Positions 1 through 12,865 of a stretch of 64,000 bases of DNA are shown one piece after another (the first letter of the stretch is position 1; each line of letters starts with the position of its first letter). Location: assembly GCA_014898425.1 (NCBI GenBank), contig RCSZ01000005.1:1514501-1578500 (forward strand), written 5' to 3'. A program made the position numbers and the translations under genes. The notes under the pieces were generated by a model. That model made no database searches. It saw only the letters and a program-made list of their open reading frames with translations, and had not been told where the DNA came from. The DNA is from Botryotinia globosa. Taxonomy: Eukaryota; Ascomycota; Leotiomycetes; Helotiales; Sclerotiniaceae.

Positions 1-597
1 GGCAGAAATTTGAACCTACGATTGGGGGGAAGTTTCCTCGTGAAACTTATGAAAATATCATAAAGAGTTCCTCAAAGTAAGTGACTCCATATTCTGGAGG
101 TGTGCGTATGCTAATTACTGGGTTTTAGCATTATGGGCTACCTCGCATTGATGTCGTATACAACAAAGGCCTGGTCTAAGGATAAACATACAAATACCGA
201 TACCCGTAGCAAATGGCTTCGTGACCTCGCTACTGTTATGGAAGATATTGAGCCTACCAGCCATCAAATAACCTCAACCCTTGCGCTCCTGTCAGCTGCG
301 ATTAGTGCAGGCGTTGCCCTTCCCCCTTTCATCCAGCTTCCCCAACTTTATAGCCTGAATCGCCGACTTGAAGCTCTTGATAGTGGAATACTAGATTCGA
401 GACATATTCAAGAGCCGGGATATTGCGCTTATGCTGTTATGCAAGTGGCTAGTTCGTTGGTGACGGATGATTTGGCTAGGCTTGTGGATTGTGTGAAGGA
501 GTTAGTGGGGGAGACCGATTTTTCTTTTACAGTCGGAATTAGCGAGGTCAGTTTAACTGGGTCCGAGGAAAATGGAAGAAAGGGTAAAAATGACTAG
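1..597 (+). CDS. C-terminal end of a BRE4/aromatic-acid-exporter-like membrane protein (5'-truncated by window edge)
   Basis: Only the last two exons lie in the window: about 3-76 and 129-597. The intron at 77-128 has donor GTAAGT, a CTAAT branch point and acceptor TTTTAG, and splicing keeps the frame (…IIKSS-N-IMGYLALMSY…). The visible 180 or so residues resemble the C-terminus of large fungal multi-pass proteins that combine a PF10337-type N-terminus with a DUF2421-type C-terminus (BRE4/ArAE-like). Matching stretches are KFEPTIGGKFPRE, a helical LALLSAAISAGVALPPF segment, and EPGYCAYAVMQVASSLVTDDL followed by VKELVGETDFSF. The family is linked to brefeldin A sensitivity and putative export in inner membranes; the substrate is not known. 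The transmembrane core is outside the window. Family assignment rests on recalled sequence similarity. Confidence 0.7.
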
Positions 598-2570
598 TAA
601 TTGGATTTAGAGAGAAGATTGGGTAATTGCAATGCTAATCTTGCGCATCATGGTAACAACTGGTGTGGTTTACATCATAGACCTACAGAGGATCCAGTCA
701 CCAGAAAGTGGAGACTGGATATATCCTTATTTATAATACTTAATGAAACAAAAGTACCTTTATACTTATAAATAATATAATATTGTCATTGAAAATATAA
801 AATTTTCTCCTCTGCCTGGGTGCAGCCGTAAGAGGAGTGAATGCAGGGATGTAATTTAATGAGGAGGGAGGAAGCATTAGACCCCTTTCCAAACCGAGCT
901 AGGAGCCCTTGATTCTTGCCTGATTCTTCTCATGCCTTGTCAAAATTGTAAGAGTTATCGAACATACTCACCGCACACCGTGATGTTTTGTGACATAATC
1001 CCTGCAAAATTTATGTTTTTCTATATAAACTAAAATACTATATAACTATCACAATTATATATATTAAATTGTAAAAACTTTTCATAGAATAATTTGAGCT
1101 ATAATTTATACGAAAGTTTTTATGATTTATTTTTAAATATTTTTATTGAAAAGTTATATAAGCTTTTAATTGAAAAAGTTCAGAATTTTTAACTTGTAAC
1201 GCTTTTCCCATATAAAATAAGCGAAATTTTCGGAAATTTTCGAACTTTCAATTTAAACTCTTTAAAACTATCATTATAAAAATATTTAAAAATAAATCAA
1301 ATATTTTCCTCAATAATTTCAGTAATTCTACATTATTCAGTAATACTATTTCCATTTTCGTATTCTATTATAATAAATAAGCTAGGGTATAAAAATTTGA
1401 ATAATCTTATAGTTTAGCCGGAAAAGCGTTACATGTGCGGTGAGTAGGTTCCAGAACTCTTATATACATTTAATTTTAGCGTTTCCTTCACTGTAGCTTT
1501 CCCGAAGTTGATCTCACTCAAAGCTCGCTTTACCATGCAACGTGTTTTTTTTACCAGCTCTGTCAAAGGTATGGTATGGAATGCTCACCAAGGTAGCCTG
1601 CTCGTGTGGCAGGAAGTATAAAGAGCTAGCGGAGAAAGGACCGGTAAGTGATCAACAAGCGATGGATAAAAAAGCAAACGAGCCGACGATCGATTGTGAA
1701 AATACAGCTGCACTGGAAGTGTGGTTGAGATCAAAATTATGGTGAAGTGAATGTTTCAATGTGTGACGAGAGCTTAGTTTTATGTGAAGACTCGATCTTG
1801 CTAGTATCAATGCACCGGCTTGCGGTGGTGATCAAATGTTTTAATACATGTATGAGATATACTCCGTGTGCTTGCTCCTGATGCGAACTAAGCGAGCTCG
1901 TGATAGTCTGACAGACGCAATACATTATACGTATACCAACAAAAAGCATAAGCAAATGTAATCCATCAACTTGAACCTGAAAGACCATGATGAATGTTGG
2001 TACACAATATGATGAGAGTGATCTAAGTCGAAGATACTATTTGGTTGTGAACGTAAATGGGAAGGCTGAAAACTATCATGTGGTGCAGGTACTAGGCAGA
2101 CAAACTGAGATTTTATGTCAGCTAGAGAATTGCGTAATGTCTTCTGATCTATGCAATATGATAGAGCAATAGAATTATGACGTGCAAACCTGCAATAAGT
2201 CAGAGAGCATTAGAGATATGCTGCTAGATTGTCTGGATATTAGAGAAAAAGTGGCAGGCTAATCTTGCCAACCATATGGTTTGATAACCAAGTCTGAATG
2301 CAAGGAAAGATATCAATCAATTCGAAGTCACATAAAAAGACACGCCCGAAGGTAATCAATGCAGACGTCAAATTTCCAGTAAAAATTATAAATAAAGCCT
2401 GAGTAAATTTCCCTACGCCTACGCTCGCATCCTATGCCATGTGTCCTGGTCTCCAAATCCCTATATATAGTGTATGTGCAAAGTTACGCCCCCCGAAATA
2501 CCAAACGAAAACTTATAATACAAAAATCCTAAAACTCCCGTTCAAATTGATGTACAATGCCGACTCTTCC
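598..2570. other. Gene-poor intergenic region with one MITE
   Basis: About 2 kb lies between two 3' ends, the BRE4-like gene and the YML020W-like gene, so it needs no promoter for either. It contains the 510-bp TA-flanked element at 951-1460, which is strongly A+T rich inside. Short open frames at 1542-1745 and 1987-2172 have no recognisable domains and no supporting splice structure. Nothing else was recognised. Confidence 0.7.
951..1460. mobile_element. Tc1/mariner-type MITE, 510 bp, TA target duplication
   Basis: The ends at 951-977 and 1434-1460 form an inverted repeat of 27 bp with 24 matches. Outer ends read AGAGTT and both arms end in CTCACCGCACA. The element is flanked on both sides by TA (949-950 and 1461-1462), the target duplication of Tc1/mariner/pogo elements. 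The interior is A+T rich and internally palindromic: a perfect 24-bp inverted pair (1123-1146 with 1276-1299) and a 13-bp pair (1196-1208 with 1420-1432, GTAACGCTTTTCC). No transposase frame is present, so this is a non-autonomous element. The superfamily call rests on TSD and TIR only. Confidence 0.8.
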
Positions 2571-5224
2571 TCATAGTTTCGATCTAACAGCCTCCAGCCT
2601 GTACTTTACATCTTGTAAAACTTTAGTAGTAGGCTTCCAATCATCGAATTGCTTCAGTAGTTCTACTGCTTCGTTGTGCAGTTCTGTTTTCACGAACTCT
2701 TCCTCGAGAACACCACGCATGATCCAGGGTAAAACGTAGGGATTTGCATTTGTAGGCGGGGCATATTGGGACATGTGCAAAGGTACGTCGGGAACTGAAG
2801 TAGTGGTAAGAGCATGGTCCATTGCCATGCTGAGAATACATGTTAGTAAACTAGGGAAAACTTTCCTCGAAACAAGAGAAGACTTACTCATATATTTTGT
2901 CATCGTCATAGAGACGGGAGTGACCACCACCAGTATAGAGACTTCCAGCTAGAGGTGCCGATAGTTCGCGAATGAGCCCGTGATCTGACACACCTAGATT
3001 GCGCAATTTTAATGCGAAGCCGACTAAGTGGGCAATAAAGTCCGGAGCATGTATGCGTCCATCCACAAAGACAGCTCGGTAAATATAGGGATGTTCTGCT
3101 GGCGAGAAGATGGCGGACTAGAATGCTGTTAGTGATGACATCAACAAAATCGAGAAGATATGTTGACATGCCTCAATAGATACGAGTTGGTCGTCAATAC
3201 TCGCGCAAAAAGTCACCCTTACTCCGTATTTTAAGACACGTCGAAGGGCCTTTTCATAATGCTTTGCCACCTCACTTTCGTAATTTGCAAATTCAAAAAG
3301 TTCTGTAATCATCTCGTTGAATAATGCTGCTTGATATCCAGTTTGGTGACTTGCAAAAGGACCTAATGACACACCAGCTAATGGTTTGTTAGAGATGTTT
3401 ATATACCGGGATGAGTTCTCGCAGCTTACCCATCGCACATACGCCGATTCTCGCTGACGATACTATGCCCTCTTCTATCAATTTTGCGACAAGCATTAAA
3501 GCAACCGGGACACCCTGTGAGTGAGCAGCCACCATAATGAAATCTGCTTGCCGCAATCGATCTGTCCAATTACTGAGAAGTTTCCAGAGTTTATCCACCC
3601 TCTCAAAGATTTTGCCCTCACCATCAAGTGCCACTTTCTCTATTTCACAATGAGGAGACCCATGTGCATCTGCCCACCGCTTTATAGCAGCCGCTGCATG
3701 ATTAGCGAATCTTATCGAAGTTCCACTGGGCTGTCCGATGAGTTTGCGCAATAGAGGTGCAGGGAATAGGCCATGCACGCCTATCGCGACTGCATTCTTA
3801 ATTGTTGGTACTTCCTTCGCCAAAGATACATGCTTCATGGGTTTCTGTCGGCCACGTACAATCAATCTTGTCAATTGCCGTAAGAATGATGGATTTTCCA
3901 TCAAATGATAAGTACTTTGTACAGACGGTAACAATATATTAGGCGGCGAGGGGATATGAGATGGAGTGGTGACTTTTTTGGATGCATCATCTAGTTGTGC
4001 ACTTGCAGTTTTTTGAGAGATTTCTTCGATATCTACAGACTTCGGTCGACTTTTCTTGCCGGCCACTTTTGGCTTTTTGTCCCCATTTAACGACTTAGTA
4101 TCGACGGCTGGAACAGCTTGAGCTGGAAGCGGATGATTTTGAGATTGCTCGCCCGAGATTGCTAACTCGCCAGTTTCCCCCTTATTGCTATCCTCCAGAG
4201 GCTCGGTACCCTTTTTGGTATTGTCGGAGTACCAAAACGCCGATGCCCAACTAGACCCACCAGGTTGCGTTGTAGATCTACTCGGTGTCGATTGTGGAGA
4301 TTTAGGTGCATCTTTCGATGCATCTTTGATAATTTTGATGGGATTGCTCTCCAATTCCTGGGTTAAAACTGGTTTTCTTGGGTGTTCTGCAGGAATTGGA
4401 GGTTGAGAGGCTGACCATAAATTAAACCATGACCTCGATGCTGATAATGTTTGTTTCGGAGCCTCCATCGCTTCTTCTGCCATTGCCTGCTCTGGTATAA
4501 TGGTCTCATTTGGTGGGAGTTCTTCAGTATCTTGTTTTTGAGGCTCCTCCACCACGGGAATAGACACTTTTGACTCCTTTGATGTTTGCGATGGCATGCC
4601 TAACCAGCCTAACCAGCCTTGAGATGTGACCGGCGGATTTGTAATCTCAGCAATCAGCGAACTTTGCGAGTTTGTTTCTTTGGGTGTATCTGACTCCCCC
4701 AACGATCGGGTTCTTGGAGGTGTTTCCAGATTGTCAACATCTGGGGCTACATTCTCATCTTTCTTGCTACTTGTCTTATTGTTCGAAGTCTCCTGCGGTG
4801 GCGCGCTCAATGTTATTTCTGATGCTGGTTTGCTTTTCCCTGGGTACATCGATGGAGGCCTGGATGTGACTGATGAAGGTTTTCGTTGATCGCGATGGCT
4901 CAATTCCGTCGCCATATTCCCGTTCGAAGGTTTATCAGCTAAGATTGTCTCTTTCACGACCTGTGTAGAAACAGTAGATTTTCGCGGCCAAGTTCCATAC
5001 CAACTCGCTCTCGATCCGAGCTTTATTACCTTGTTAGCTTCACTACACCGACACAAACTCGTTTCAACAGCAACGGGACTTGGGCATCTTACTTTTTTGT
5101 TAGAAGCTGCACCATGCTGACCGTTGTTGGTAGTAGTGTGTCCCGATTCTGCGGCATTTTTTGAGGAAGACGGTGACTGGTCCTTGGAAGGATTTAGTTT
5201 TGATCGTTTGCGTGAGGGTAGCAT
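2571..5224 (-). CDS. YML020W-like alpha/beta-hydrolase-fold protein
   Basis: Four exons: 5224-3430, 3377-3172, 3117-2888 and 2829-2571, giving 829 residues. The N-terminal 430 or so residues are low-complexity Ser/Pro/Lys-rich, with several short Trp-containing segments (SWYGTWP, GWLGWLGMP, SWFNLWSAS). The C-terminal half is a conserved fungal domain: a VHGLFPAPLLRKL strand-turn at about 480 and AAHSQG at about 565, which has the nucleophile-elbow form of a serine hydrolase. It resembles budding-yeast YML020W, whose function is not established. Hydrolase activity and substrate are therefore unproven. The second intron (3171-3118) appears to use a GC donor (GAG|GCATGT) with a normal CTAAC branch and CTAG acceptor; no GT donor nearby keeps the frame. 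The ATG at 5224 is the first in the frame. Confidence 0.78.
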
Positions 5225-6211
5225 TCCAAGATCGATTACTCCTGACTATTCGGACGACCGGTTTTCAACTTCCTCCCAGGGGCGCAGCTACTTAATGAAA
5301 TGATTCTAAAGCCTCATATCACTAAACAACATATATTGCTGCCCCGCGAGTAACGAGGTTGTTTGCCCCGTGCAAGGGTGTTTGGATTGGTCGTTCTAAT
5401 AATACTCTGTCCGCTGTGGTATTAAGAGGAAAATGTGTAAGGACCTTACTGGCGATAGATAAAGTCGAGGATGGAAAACAAAAGGAATTCAATATCTGGG
5501 GACCAGTGAAAGTGCGGATGGAGATTAAGTACGTAGGATCGTGAGTGTTCAAACTTAGTTTTAAGAGTTTACTGTACGTCGGCATGTATCTATGAATTGT
5601 GATAACGTTTGTATGTACCTAGCAGTTCTCAATTACCATGTGACTAAATCATTCTGGAGCCAAAGAGCCAAAGAGCCAAAAAGCAATAACAAGTGCAGTA
5701 GCAGAAAAGCTAGAAGCTAGAAGCAAGAACCTTGAATCATCTATAAAACATCATCAAACATCAAACATCAAAGATCACGATCAAGAGGTAGATAAGATAT
5801 ACTAAGGTGTGATGAATATGTATGAATATGTATGATATGGATGAACTATTCCTATTTGTATTGTGATTTTCGTGAATGCAACTTACTTACTACATTTAGT
5901 TACCCGTCTCCCCATACAGACAGAGTACAGATTAGATAGATAACCGTGTCGGGCCTGCGTGTACAGACTGTCATTTTCCCGAGGTCAGCCCACCACTGGC
6001 CCAGCCTTGCGTCACTCAGCCTTGTGTCAGCCTTATCCAGGTGCAGCATGATGCGGAATGTCGGTCTTTCATTGATCCCTGCAATTTTTTTGATTATTGA
6101 TAGGAAGAAGAAAAAAAAGTTGTGAAGCTCGAAAGTCGTCGTTCGTTTCCTGTGCGACTTCGATATCTCTTTTCTTAATATTCACGAGCCATTCCCCTTC
6201 AATTAATCACA
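5225..6211. promoter_or_regulatory. Divergent promoter region between the YML020W-like gene and RRP5
   Basis: A 987-bp head-to-head intergenic region that must hold both promoters. It has short imperfect repeats near 5660-5770 (AGCCAA units, AGAAGCTAG units, ATCAAACATC units) and a CT-rich leader before the RRP5 start. No definite factor site was identified. A short open frame at 5359-5544 has no recognisable features. Confidence 0.5.
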
Positions 6212-9200
6212 ATGGCGCCACTCGATAAGAAGAGAAAGACTGGTCCTACCAATGATTCATTCATGCGATCAAAGAAAATTTCAGAATCTGATGATCGACC
6301 TTCGAAACGACCCAGGGCAGAAGAGAAAGAGGGGAAAAGCACATCGAGCACAAAATTACCACCAGCGACTAAAATTTCGAGAGTCAGGGAGGAGGAAGTG
6401 GCTTTCCCAAGAGGTGGCGCAAGTGTATTGACTCCATTGGAACATAAACAAATCCAGATTGATGCCACCAGAGATGTTCTATTTGAACAATATGGTGCTA
6501 AATCTTCCAAACCTGACGGGGAAGATCAAGAGGGAGGAGATACTACAAAAGTAAGGAAGAAGGGAAAGGGTAAAAGCAAGAGCAAAAAGACAGCTCAGGA
6601 TAGCGAAGTTGAAGAAGAGACTGTCAAAATTGAAGGGTTGAGCTATAAGGTATGTGTTGCAAACCACTTGATACTATAGGTGACGGCGGCTTACAATTTG
6701 CAGAGACTAGTATCGGGCTCTTTAGTTCTTGGCCAGGTGTCCCAGATCAATGCTACAGATATTGCTATATCACTGCCAAATAACCTGACGGGCTATGTAC
6801 CCATCACTTCGATCTCGGACAAAGTTACAGAACGGATTGAGGCGATTGCAGCCGCAGAGGAAGATGATGCAGATGACGAACTTGAGGTGGAGGATATCGA
6901 CTTGAAGAAAATATTTTCTATGGGGCAATACTTAAGAGCATATGTTGTTTCTACCAGCGACGATACAAACACAGCCACACTAGGAAAAGGAAAACGAAGA
7001 ATCGAATTATCCCTTCGACCACAACATGCCAACAATGGCGTCACTCCACAGAATCTCATCACCAATACCACTTTGATGGCATCTGTCACAAGCGTCGAAG
7101 ATCACGGTTTAATCATGAACATTGGACTTGAAGATTCTGGTATTCGGGGTTTCATGGGCGCAAAAGACATTGGCTACGAAGTAGTATTGGCTGATGTGCA
7201 AGAAGGCGCAGTGTTTTTGTGCATGGTCACTGGTCTGAGCTCTAACGGGAAGACCGTCAAACTATGCGCAGACACTCAGAAGATTGGCAGTGTGAAGAAA
7301 TCGAACTATCTCACAGATGCTCCAACGGTCGATGCCTTCCTCCCAGGAACTGCAGTCGAGACCTTGATCGTTGATGTCAGCTCCCGGGGCCTTACTGGAA
7401 AGGTCATGGGTATGGTTGATGTTACTGCAGATTTGATGCATTCTGGAACCAGTGTTATGAACCAGGAGCTGGAAAAGAAATTCAAGATTGGTGCCAAGGT
7501 TAGAGGTAGAGTTATTTGCACCTTTCCAAATTCGGATCCTCAAAAACTTGGTATCTCTCTCCTTGACCATGTTACGTCGTTGTCGCAGCAGCAAGCGGGA
7601 AAGCCCGGAAACAAAGTAAATCCACTTGACACCCTACCTTTGTCTACCATCGTCGAAGAAGTCACAATCAAGAAAGTCGAGTCTGGAGTCGGTCTTTTTG
7701 TTGATGTGGGAGTCAAAGGGGTCCCTGGGTTCGTTCACATCTCTAGAGTCAAGGACGGCAAGATAGAGACATTGGAAGAAACAACTGGGCCATATAAGGT
7801 AGGCTCGGTCCACCGTGGTCGTGTCCTTGGTTACAATTCTCTGGATGGTGTATACCTCATTTCTTTGGAGAAAAGTGTTCTTGAACAGCCTTACTTGCGA
7901 ATTGAAGATTTGAAGATTGGAGAGGTTGTAAAGGGAAAGGTTGAAAAGCTCATTGTTAATGACAAAGGTGTCGGCGGACTACTGGTTAATTTGGCCGAAA
8001 ACATTTCTGGACTTGTTCCAGAAACTCACCTGGCAGATATACAATTGCTTCACCCCGAAAAGAAATTTAAGGAAGGAATGGCCGTCACGGCACGTGTTCT
8101 CTCTACAGACCCTGGAAAACGACAAATTCGATTAACTCTCAAGAAGACACTCGTCAATTCGGAGTCACCTGCTCTGATCTCGTATGATGACATAACTGTT
8201 GGGATGCAAAGTCCTGGTACTATTGTAAATATTTTGAAAACTGGTGCGGTAGTTCAGTTTTACGGCACTGTCCGAGGGTTTTTGCCAGTCTCAGAAATGA
8301 GCGAGGCCTACATACAGGACCCTAACCAACATTTCAAAATTGGACAAGTCGTCAACGTTCATGTTTTGAAGGTCGACCCCGAGGCCAACAAATTAACCGT
8401 TTCTTGCAAAGATCCTTCCGTCTTTGGACTGGCACAGCAGAATGCGTTGAAGAATCTCAAAATTGGCGAGATTGTGTCCGCTCTTGTCATAGAAAAGTCG
8501 AACGACGACATTTCTGTCGAGATCCAAGGACTTGGGTTGAAAGCACTACTGCCTGTCGGTCAGCTTACTGATGGATCTGAGAACAAAAGCCGTTCTTCGT
8601 TCAAGAACATTCGTGTTGGCCAAGTATTGTCAGACCTTGCTGTACTGGACAAGCTTGAGCAAAAGCGTTTGATCGTTCTAACGAATAAACCTGCACTTGT
8701 CAAGGCCGCCCAGAATAAGACTTTACTGAGGATGTTCGATGACGTCAAGGAGAAGAAGACAGTGCATGGATTTGTTAAAAATATAACATTAACAGCAGTC
8801 TTTGTGCAATTTGGAGGCGGTCTTACAGGGCTTCTGCCTAAGAATAAGATACCCGAGAAGAACCTTCGTTTACCAGACTTTGGATTTAAGAAATACCAAA
8901 CAGTAGAGGTCAAGGTTCTCACTGTCGACCATGGCCAACGAAGATTTCTTTTATCTGTGGCTGATGCTACTTCCGACAAAAAGTCGAATGAGCCTTTAGC
9001 CCCTGGTACCAATCTAGAAGCTGTAAACCCTATCGATGAAACTATCAAGAGTATTGACGACATTACACTTGGTCGCCTTACGAAGGCAAGGGTGTCGTCT
9101 GTTAAGGATACCCAAGTTAATGTTCAACTTGCCGATAACATCCAAGGCCGAATTGATGTGTCACAAGCCTTTGACTCTTGGTCGGAGATAAAATCCAAGA

Positions 9201-11684
9201 AGCAGCCTCTCAAGTCATTCTCGCCGAAGCAAATTGTCGACGTCCGTGTTTTAGGAATACACGATGCGCGTAACCATCGCTTCCTGCCTATCAGTCACAG
9301 ATCTGGCAAGACTTTAGTTTTTGAACTATCCGCTAAGCCTAGTGATCAAACTGAGTCTGCGCAAGACCCTGTATCTTTGGACAAAATTGAGCTTGGCTCT
9401 TCTTGGTTAGCATTCGTCAATAATGTTGGAGCTGATTGCCTCTGGGTAAATCTATCTCCCAATGTGCGTGGCCGAATCAGCGCTCTAGATGTATCAGATG
9501 ATGTATCATTACTCAAAAACCTAGCAGCAAACTTTCCCGTTGGATCTGCCATTCGGGTTCACGTCAAGGGCGTTGATGTTGAAACAAACCGTCTAGACCT
9601 GTCTGCCCGCTCTAGTCAAGATTCTGAAGCCCTTACCTTTGATAAGCTAAGCCAGGGCATGATCGTACCAGGAAAAGTAACCAGAGTCAATGAAAGGCAG
9701 GTCATGGTACAGCTTACTGATAGCATCTCTGCACCAATAAACCTCACAGACCTCTGTGACGACTATTCAGAAGCTGATCCTTCCAAATACTCTAAGAATG
9801 ATATTGTTCGTGTTTGCGTTACTGATATCGATGTTCCAAACAAACGCGTTCGATTATCGACTAGAGCATCCAGAGTGATGAACTCATCAGCAGCAGTTCA
9901 CGACCCAGAAATCTCATCCATTTCACAACTGAAAGTAAACGACATTGTGCGTGGATTTGTCAAACACGTTGCTGACAAGGGGCTGTTTGTCAACTTAGGG
10001 GGTAATGTAACAGCGTATGTTCGAATTTCAGACCTTTCGGACTCTTATATCAAAGACTGGAAATCCGAATTCCAGGTTGACCAACTAGTCAAAGGCAAAG
10101 TCACAGTTGTCGACGAAGTCTTGAACCATGTTCAATTGAGTCTCAAGCCTTCTGTTATCGACAAAGATTACGTTGCGCCTTTGACCTTCAACGATATCCA
10201 AGTGAACCAAGTTATTACCGGAAAAATTCGAAAAGTCGAGGATTTTGGTGTCTTTATCGTTGTCGATGGCTCTGCGAATGTGAGCGGCCTTTGTCACCAA
10301 AGTGAAATGGCCGAAAAGCGTGTCCACGACGTCAAAAAATTGTACTCTGAAGGTGATGCAGTCAAAGCGATCGTAGTGAAGATGGACACCGAGAAGAAAC
10401 GCATTAGTTTCTCTATGAAAGCTTCACACTTTGAGGACGGAAATGAGTGTGACGATGAGAGTGATGATGACGGTGTGGATGGCGTCAAGCTTGACAGTAT
10501 GGACATCGATGACGATAATGACGACAGTGAAGGCGGCATTGACCTTGATGATGTGCAAGACCTTGAGAGTGCTGCAGAGGACGGAGATGAAGCCTCGGAT
10601 TCTGACGAGGAAATGCCTGATGCTGAAGGCGATGTCCCAGCTCTTAGCGCCGGTGGATTTGATTGGTCTGCTGATCTGCTGGACCAAGCTGATGGCCAAT
10701 CCAATGCAGATTCCGATGACGAAGCCACGGAAGAGAAACCTAAAAAGAAGAAGAGAAAGGCGGAAATTAAGGTTGATAGAACAGGCGATCTTGATGCCAA
10801 TGGACCTCAGTCTGTCAGTGACTTCGAGCGTCTCCTTTTGGGTCAACCAGACTCTTCCAGTCTCTGGACCCAGTACATGGCTTTCCAGATGCAACTCAGC
10901 GAGCTAGGCAAGGCCAGAGAGATTGCTGAGCGTGCCATCAAAACTATCAACATGCGCGAGGAAACTGAGAAGCTTAATATCTGGCTCGCTCTTCTCAATT
11001 TGGAGATTGCATATGGAAGTGATGAAACTGTTGAAGCTGTGTTTAAGCGAGCTTGCCAGTACAACGATGCACAAGAGGTTCACGAGAGACTGGCTAGTAT
11101 CTACATTCAATCTGGCAAAAACAAGGTAAGGAATACTTCCATATAATCTCAAACATACGCTAACAGCCATACAGAAAGCCGATGAACTTTTCCAAGCTCT
11201 CACCAAGAAATTCTCACAATCTCCCACTGTGTGGGTCAATTATGCACACTTTCTTTTCAATACCCTCGGGGCCCCTGATCGTGGTCGTGCTCTCCTTCCA
11301 CGTGCAACTCAATCTCTTCCTCCACACACCCATCTTCCCTTGACGCTCAAATTTGCAGCTCTAGAGTTCCGCTCTGAGCACGGCTCTCCAGAACGTGGAC
11401 GCACAATCTTCGAGGGTATTTTGGCAAAATGGATTAAGCGATTGGATATTTGGGGCCAGCTTCTGGATCTGGAAATCAAGGCAGGTGATAAGAGCATTGT
11501 TAGGGGTGTGTTTGAACGAGTAGCTCGAATCAAGGGACTGAAACCTAAGGGCGCGATGGGATGGTTCAAAAGATGGACCGAGTGGGAGGAAGCTAATGGT
11601 GACAAAAAGTCACAAGAGAAAGTAAGAGCGATCGCTGAGGAGTGGGTAAGAAATAGGTCTGGGAAGAAGGATGATGAGGAGTGA
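6212..11684 (+). CDS. RRP5: Rrp5, multi-S1-domain ribosome biogenesis factor
   Basis: Three exons (6212-6649, 6704-11125, 11175-11684) encode 1789 residues, close to yeast Rrp5 (about 1.73 k). Rrp5 is a nucleolar protein that binds pre-rRNA and is needed for early cleavages leading to both 18S and 5.8S rRNA. The N-terminus (1-145) is charged and Lys-rich, consistent with nuclear targeting. Residues about 147-1380 are tandem S1 RNA-binding modules, visible as repeated G-x-V-x-G-x-V…G-hydrophobic-h-P/H units (for example VKGVPGFVHISRV and ADKGLFVNLGGNVTAYV). About 1388-1490 is an Asp/Glu/Ser-rich linker. From about 1512 to the end are HAT/TPR-type helical repeats (SLWTQYMAFQ, VWVNYAHFL, LDIWGQLLDLEIK). 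Introns have GTATGT and GTAAGG donors. The downstream gene is convergent, 248 bp away. Confidence 0.96.
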
Positions 11685-11932
11685 TGGTCATCACGGTAAA
11701 CCAGAAGATACCAAAAAAGCTTTGTATGGGCAATAAATTCTGATTGGGAAGGAAATGAACGGCGTAATGTAAATGTAGCACTAAATCAATTAAATTTCGT
11801 ATGTTAAAATAGATCACTTGCTGTATTCGATAGTTTTCACAAATAGACAATGTAGGCTACAAATAACTCAATGCTAAAATTTCATGTAGCTGATGATTCT
11901 TTTTCGATGGTGTATAGAAGCTAGACAGGAAG

Positions 11933-12865
11933 CTAATGATTCTTTTCAGCTGTTCCTTGAAGCTTTCCAGTCTCGTTGCTCTGCTGTTCTCGTAAAGCCT
12001 GCAGACTTTCGTCTAGAATTGCAATCTCCGCATCGACCTTTAACAGTCTTTCCTTCAACATTCCTTCATACTCGTCATCAGATAATTTTTTCCACGGCAC
12101 CCATTTCGAGTTCATCCAATCATCTCCACTCTTTTTATTCCCACCTTCCTCCAACCTCAACTCCTCCATCTTTCTCTCGTCCACAGCATCATAGATCTTT
12201 TGTCCCACATATCCAGCGGCTCCAAAAACGACAAACCCAGGCAGAACATTCTTCGGGCCGCGCAGTATACCTCCAGTAGCGCCAGCAAGAGAAGCGGCCA
12301 GAGAAGTTGAAAGCGCTTTCTCTTGCGGCGTCGGGTGTATAGACGCGGTCCTATAACGGGAGAGAAGGGCAGTGCGGGTTCCCCAGAAGGTGCTACCAAG
12401 AATGCCCCATTGAATAGAGCTGGCGACGGCGAAGAGAACTGGTGTTTGAGACACGAGGATACCAGAAAATCCACCAATTATAGTGCCAGAAAGTGCTGAG
12501 GGTGCTTGTTAGCTTTGATAGTATCAGGAGATTGGTAAGCGGACATGATTGATGTGTATAATGTGTGAGGGGCGTTGTGTGAAGATTTACACGTGATAAT
12601 GAGTCGAAAGTGTTGCTGGGCGTGCAAAGATTTCTGTTTCTACCAACAGGAGATGGAGATCGAGTGACCGAGACTAGGACATACCAGAAAGGCCACCAAA
12701 TTGAAGAGCAGGCTTTATAATATCCATCAACTTAGGAGGCAAATCACCCGATTTCGGGCCTTGGGTTTGATTGGTGGGAGCCATTGAGGGAGAAGAATCT
12801 TCCTTTGCTCTAGGAGTTGTCATATCGTCTCTTATTCTCCGAAGGGAACAAGAGTTCGGCTGCAT
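11933..12865 (-). CDS. Conserved fungal small membrane protein
   Basis: Two exons (12865-12685 and 12495-11933) give 247 residues if the first ATG is used; the ATG at 12823 (MTTPRAKEDS) is an alternative that removes 14 residues. The intron has donor GTATGT and acceptor CTCAG, and the junction reads FGGLSALSGTIIGGFSG. The middle is Gly-rich with hydrophobic helices (VLFAVASSIQWGILGSTFWG; VLPGFVVFGAAGYVGQ), followed by a charged C-terminus with a coiled-coil-like tail (LLKVDAEIAILDESLQALRE). The Gly-rich helices and the RGPKN motif recall the Tim17/22/23 superfamily, but the match is not strong enough to name it. Probably a mitochondrial or other organelle membrane protein. Convergent with RRP5. 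Confidence 0.72.

Noticed and set aside
1542..2172. Two short frames right of the first MITE
   Set aside because: Unrecognised, short, and without flanking splice or start context; probably chance.
10294..10907. Overlapping frames on both strands in the RRP5 acidic linker
   Set aside because: GAT/GAC/GAG repeats leave several frames open; the RRP5 frame continues unbroken and is the conserved one.
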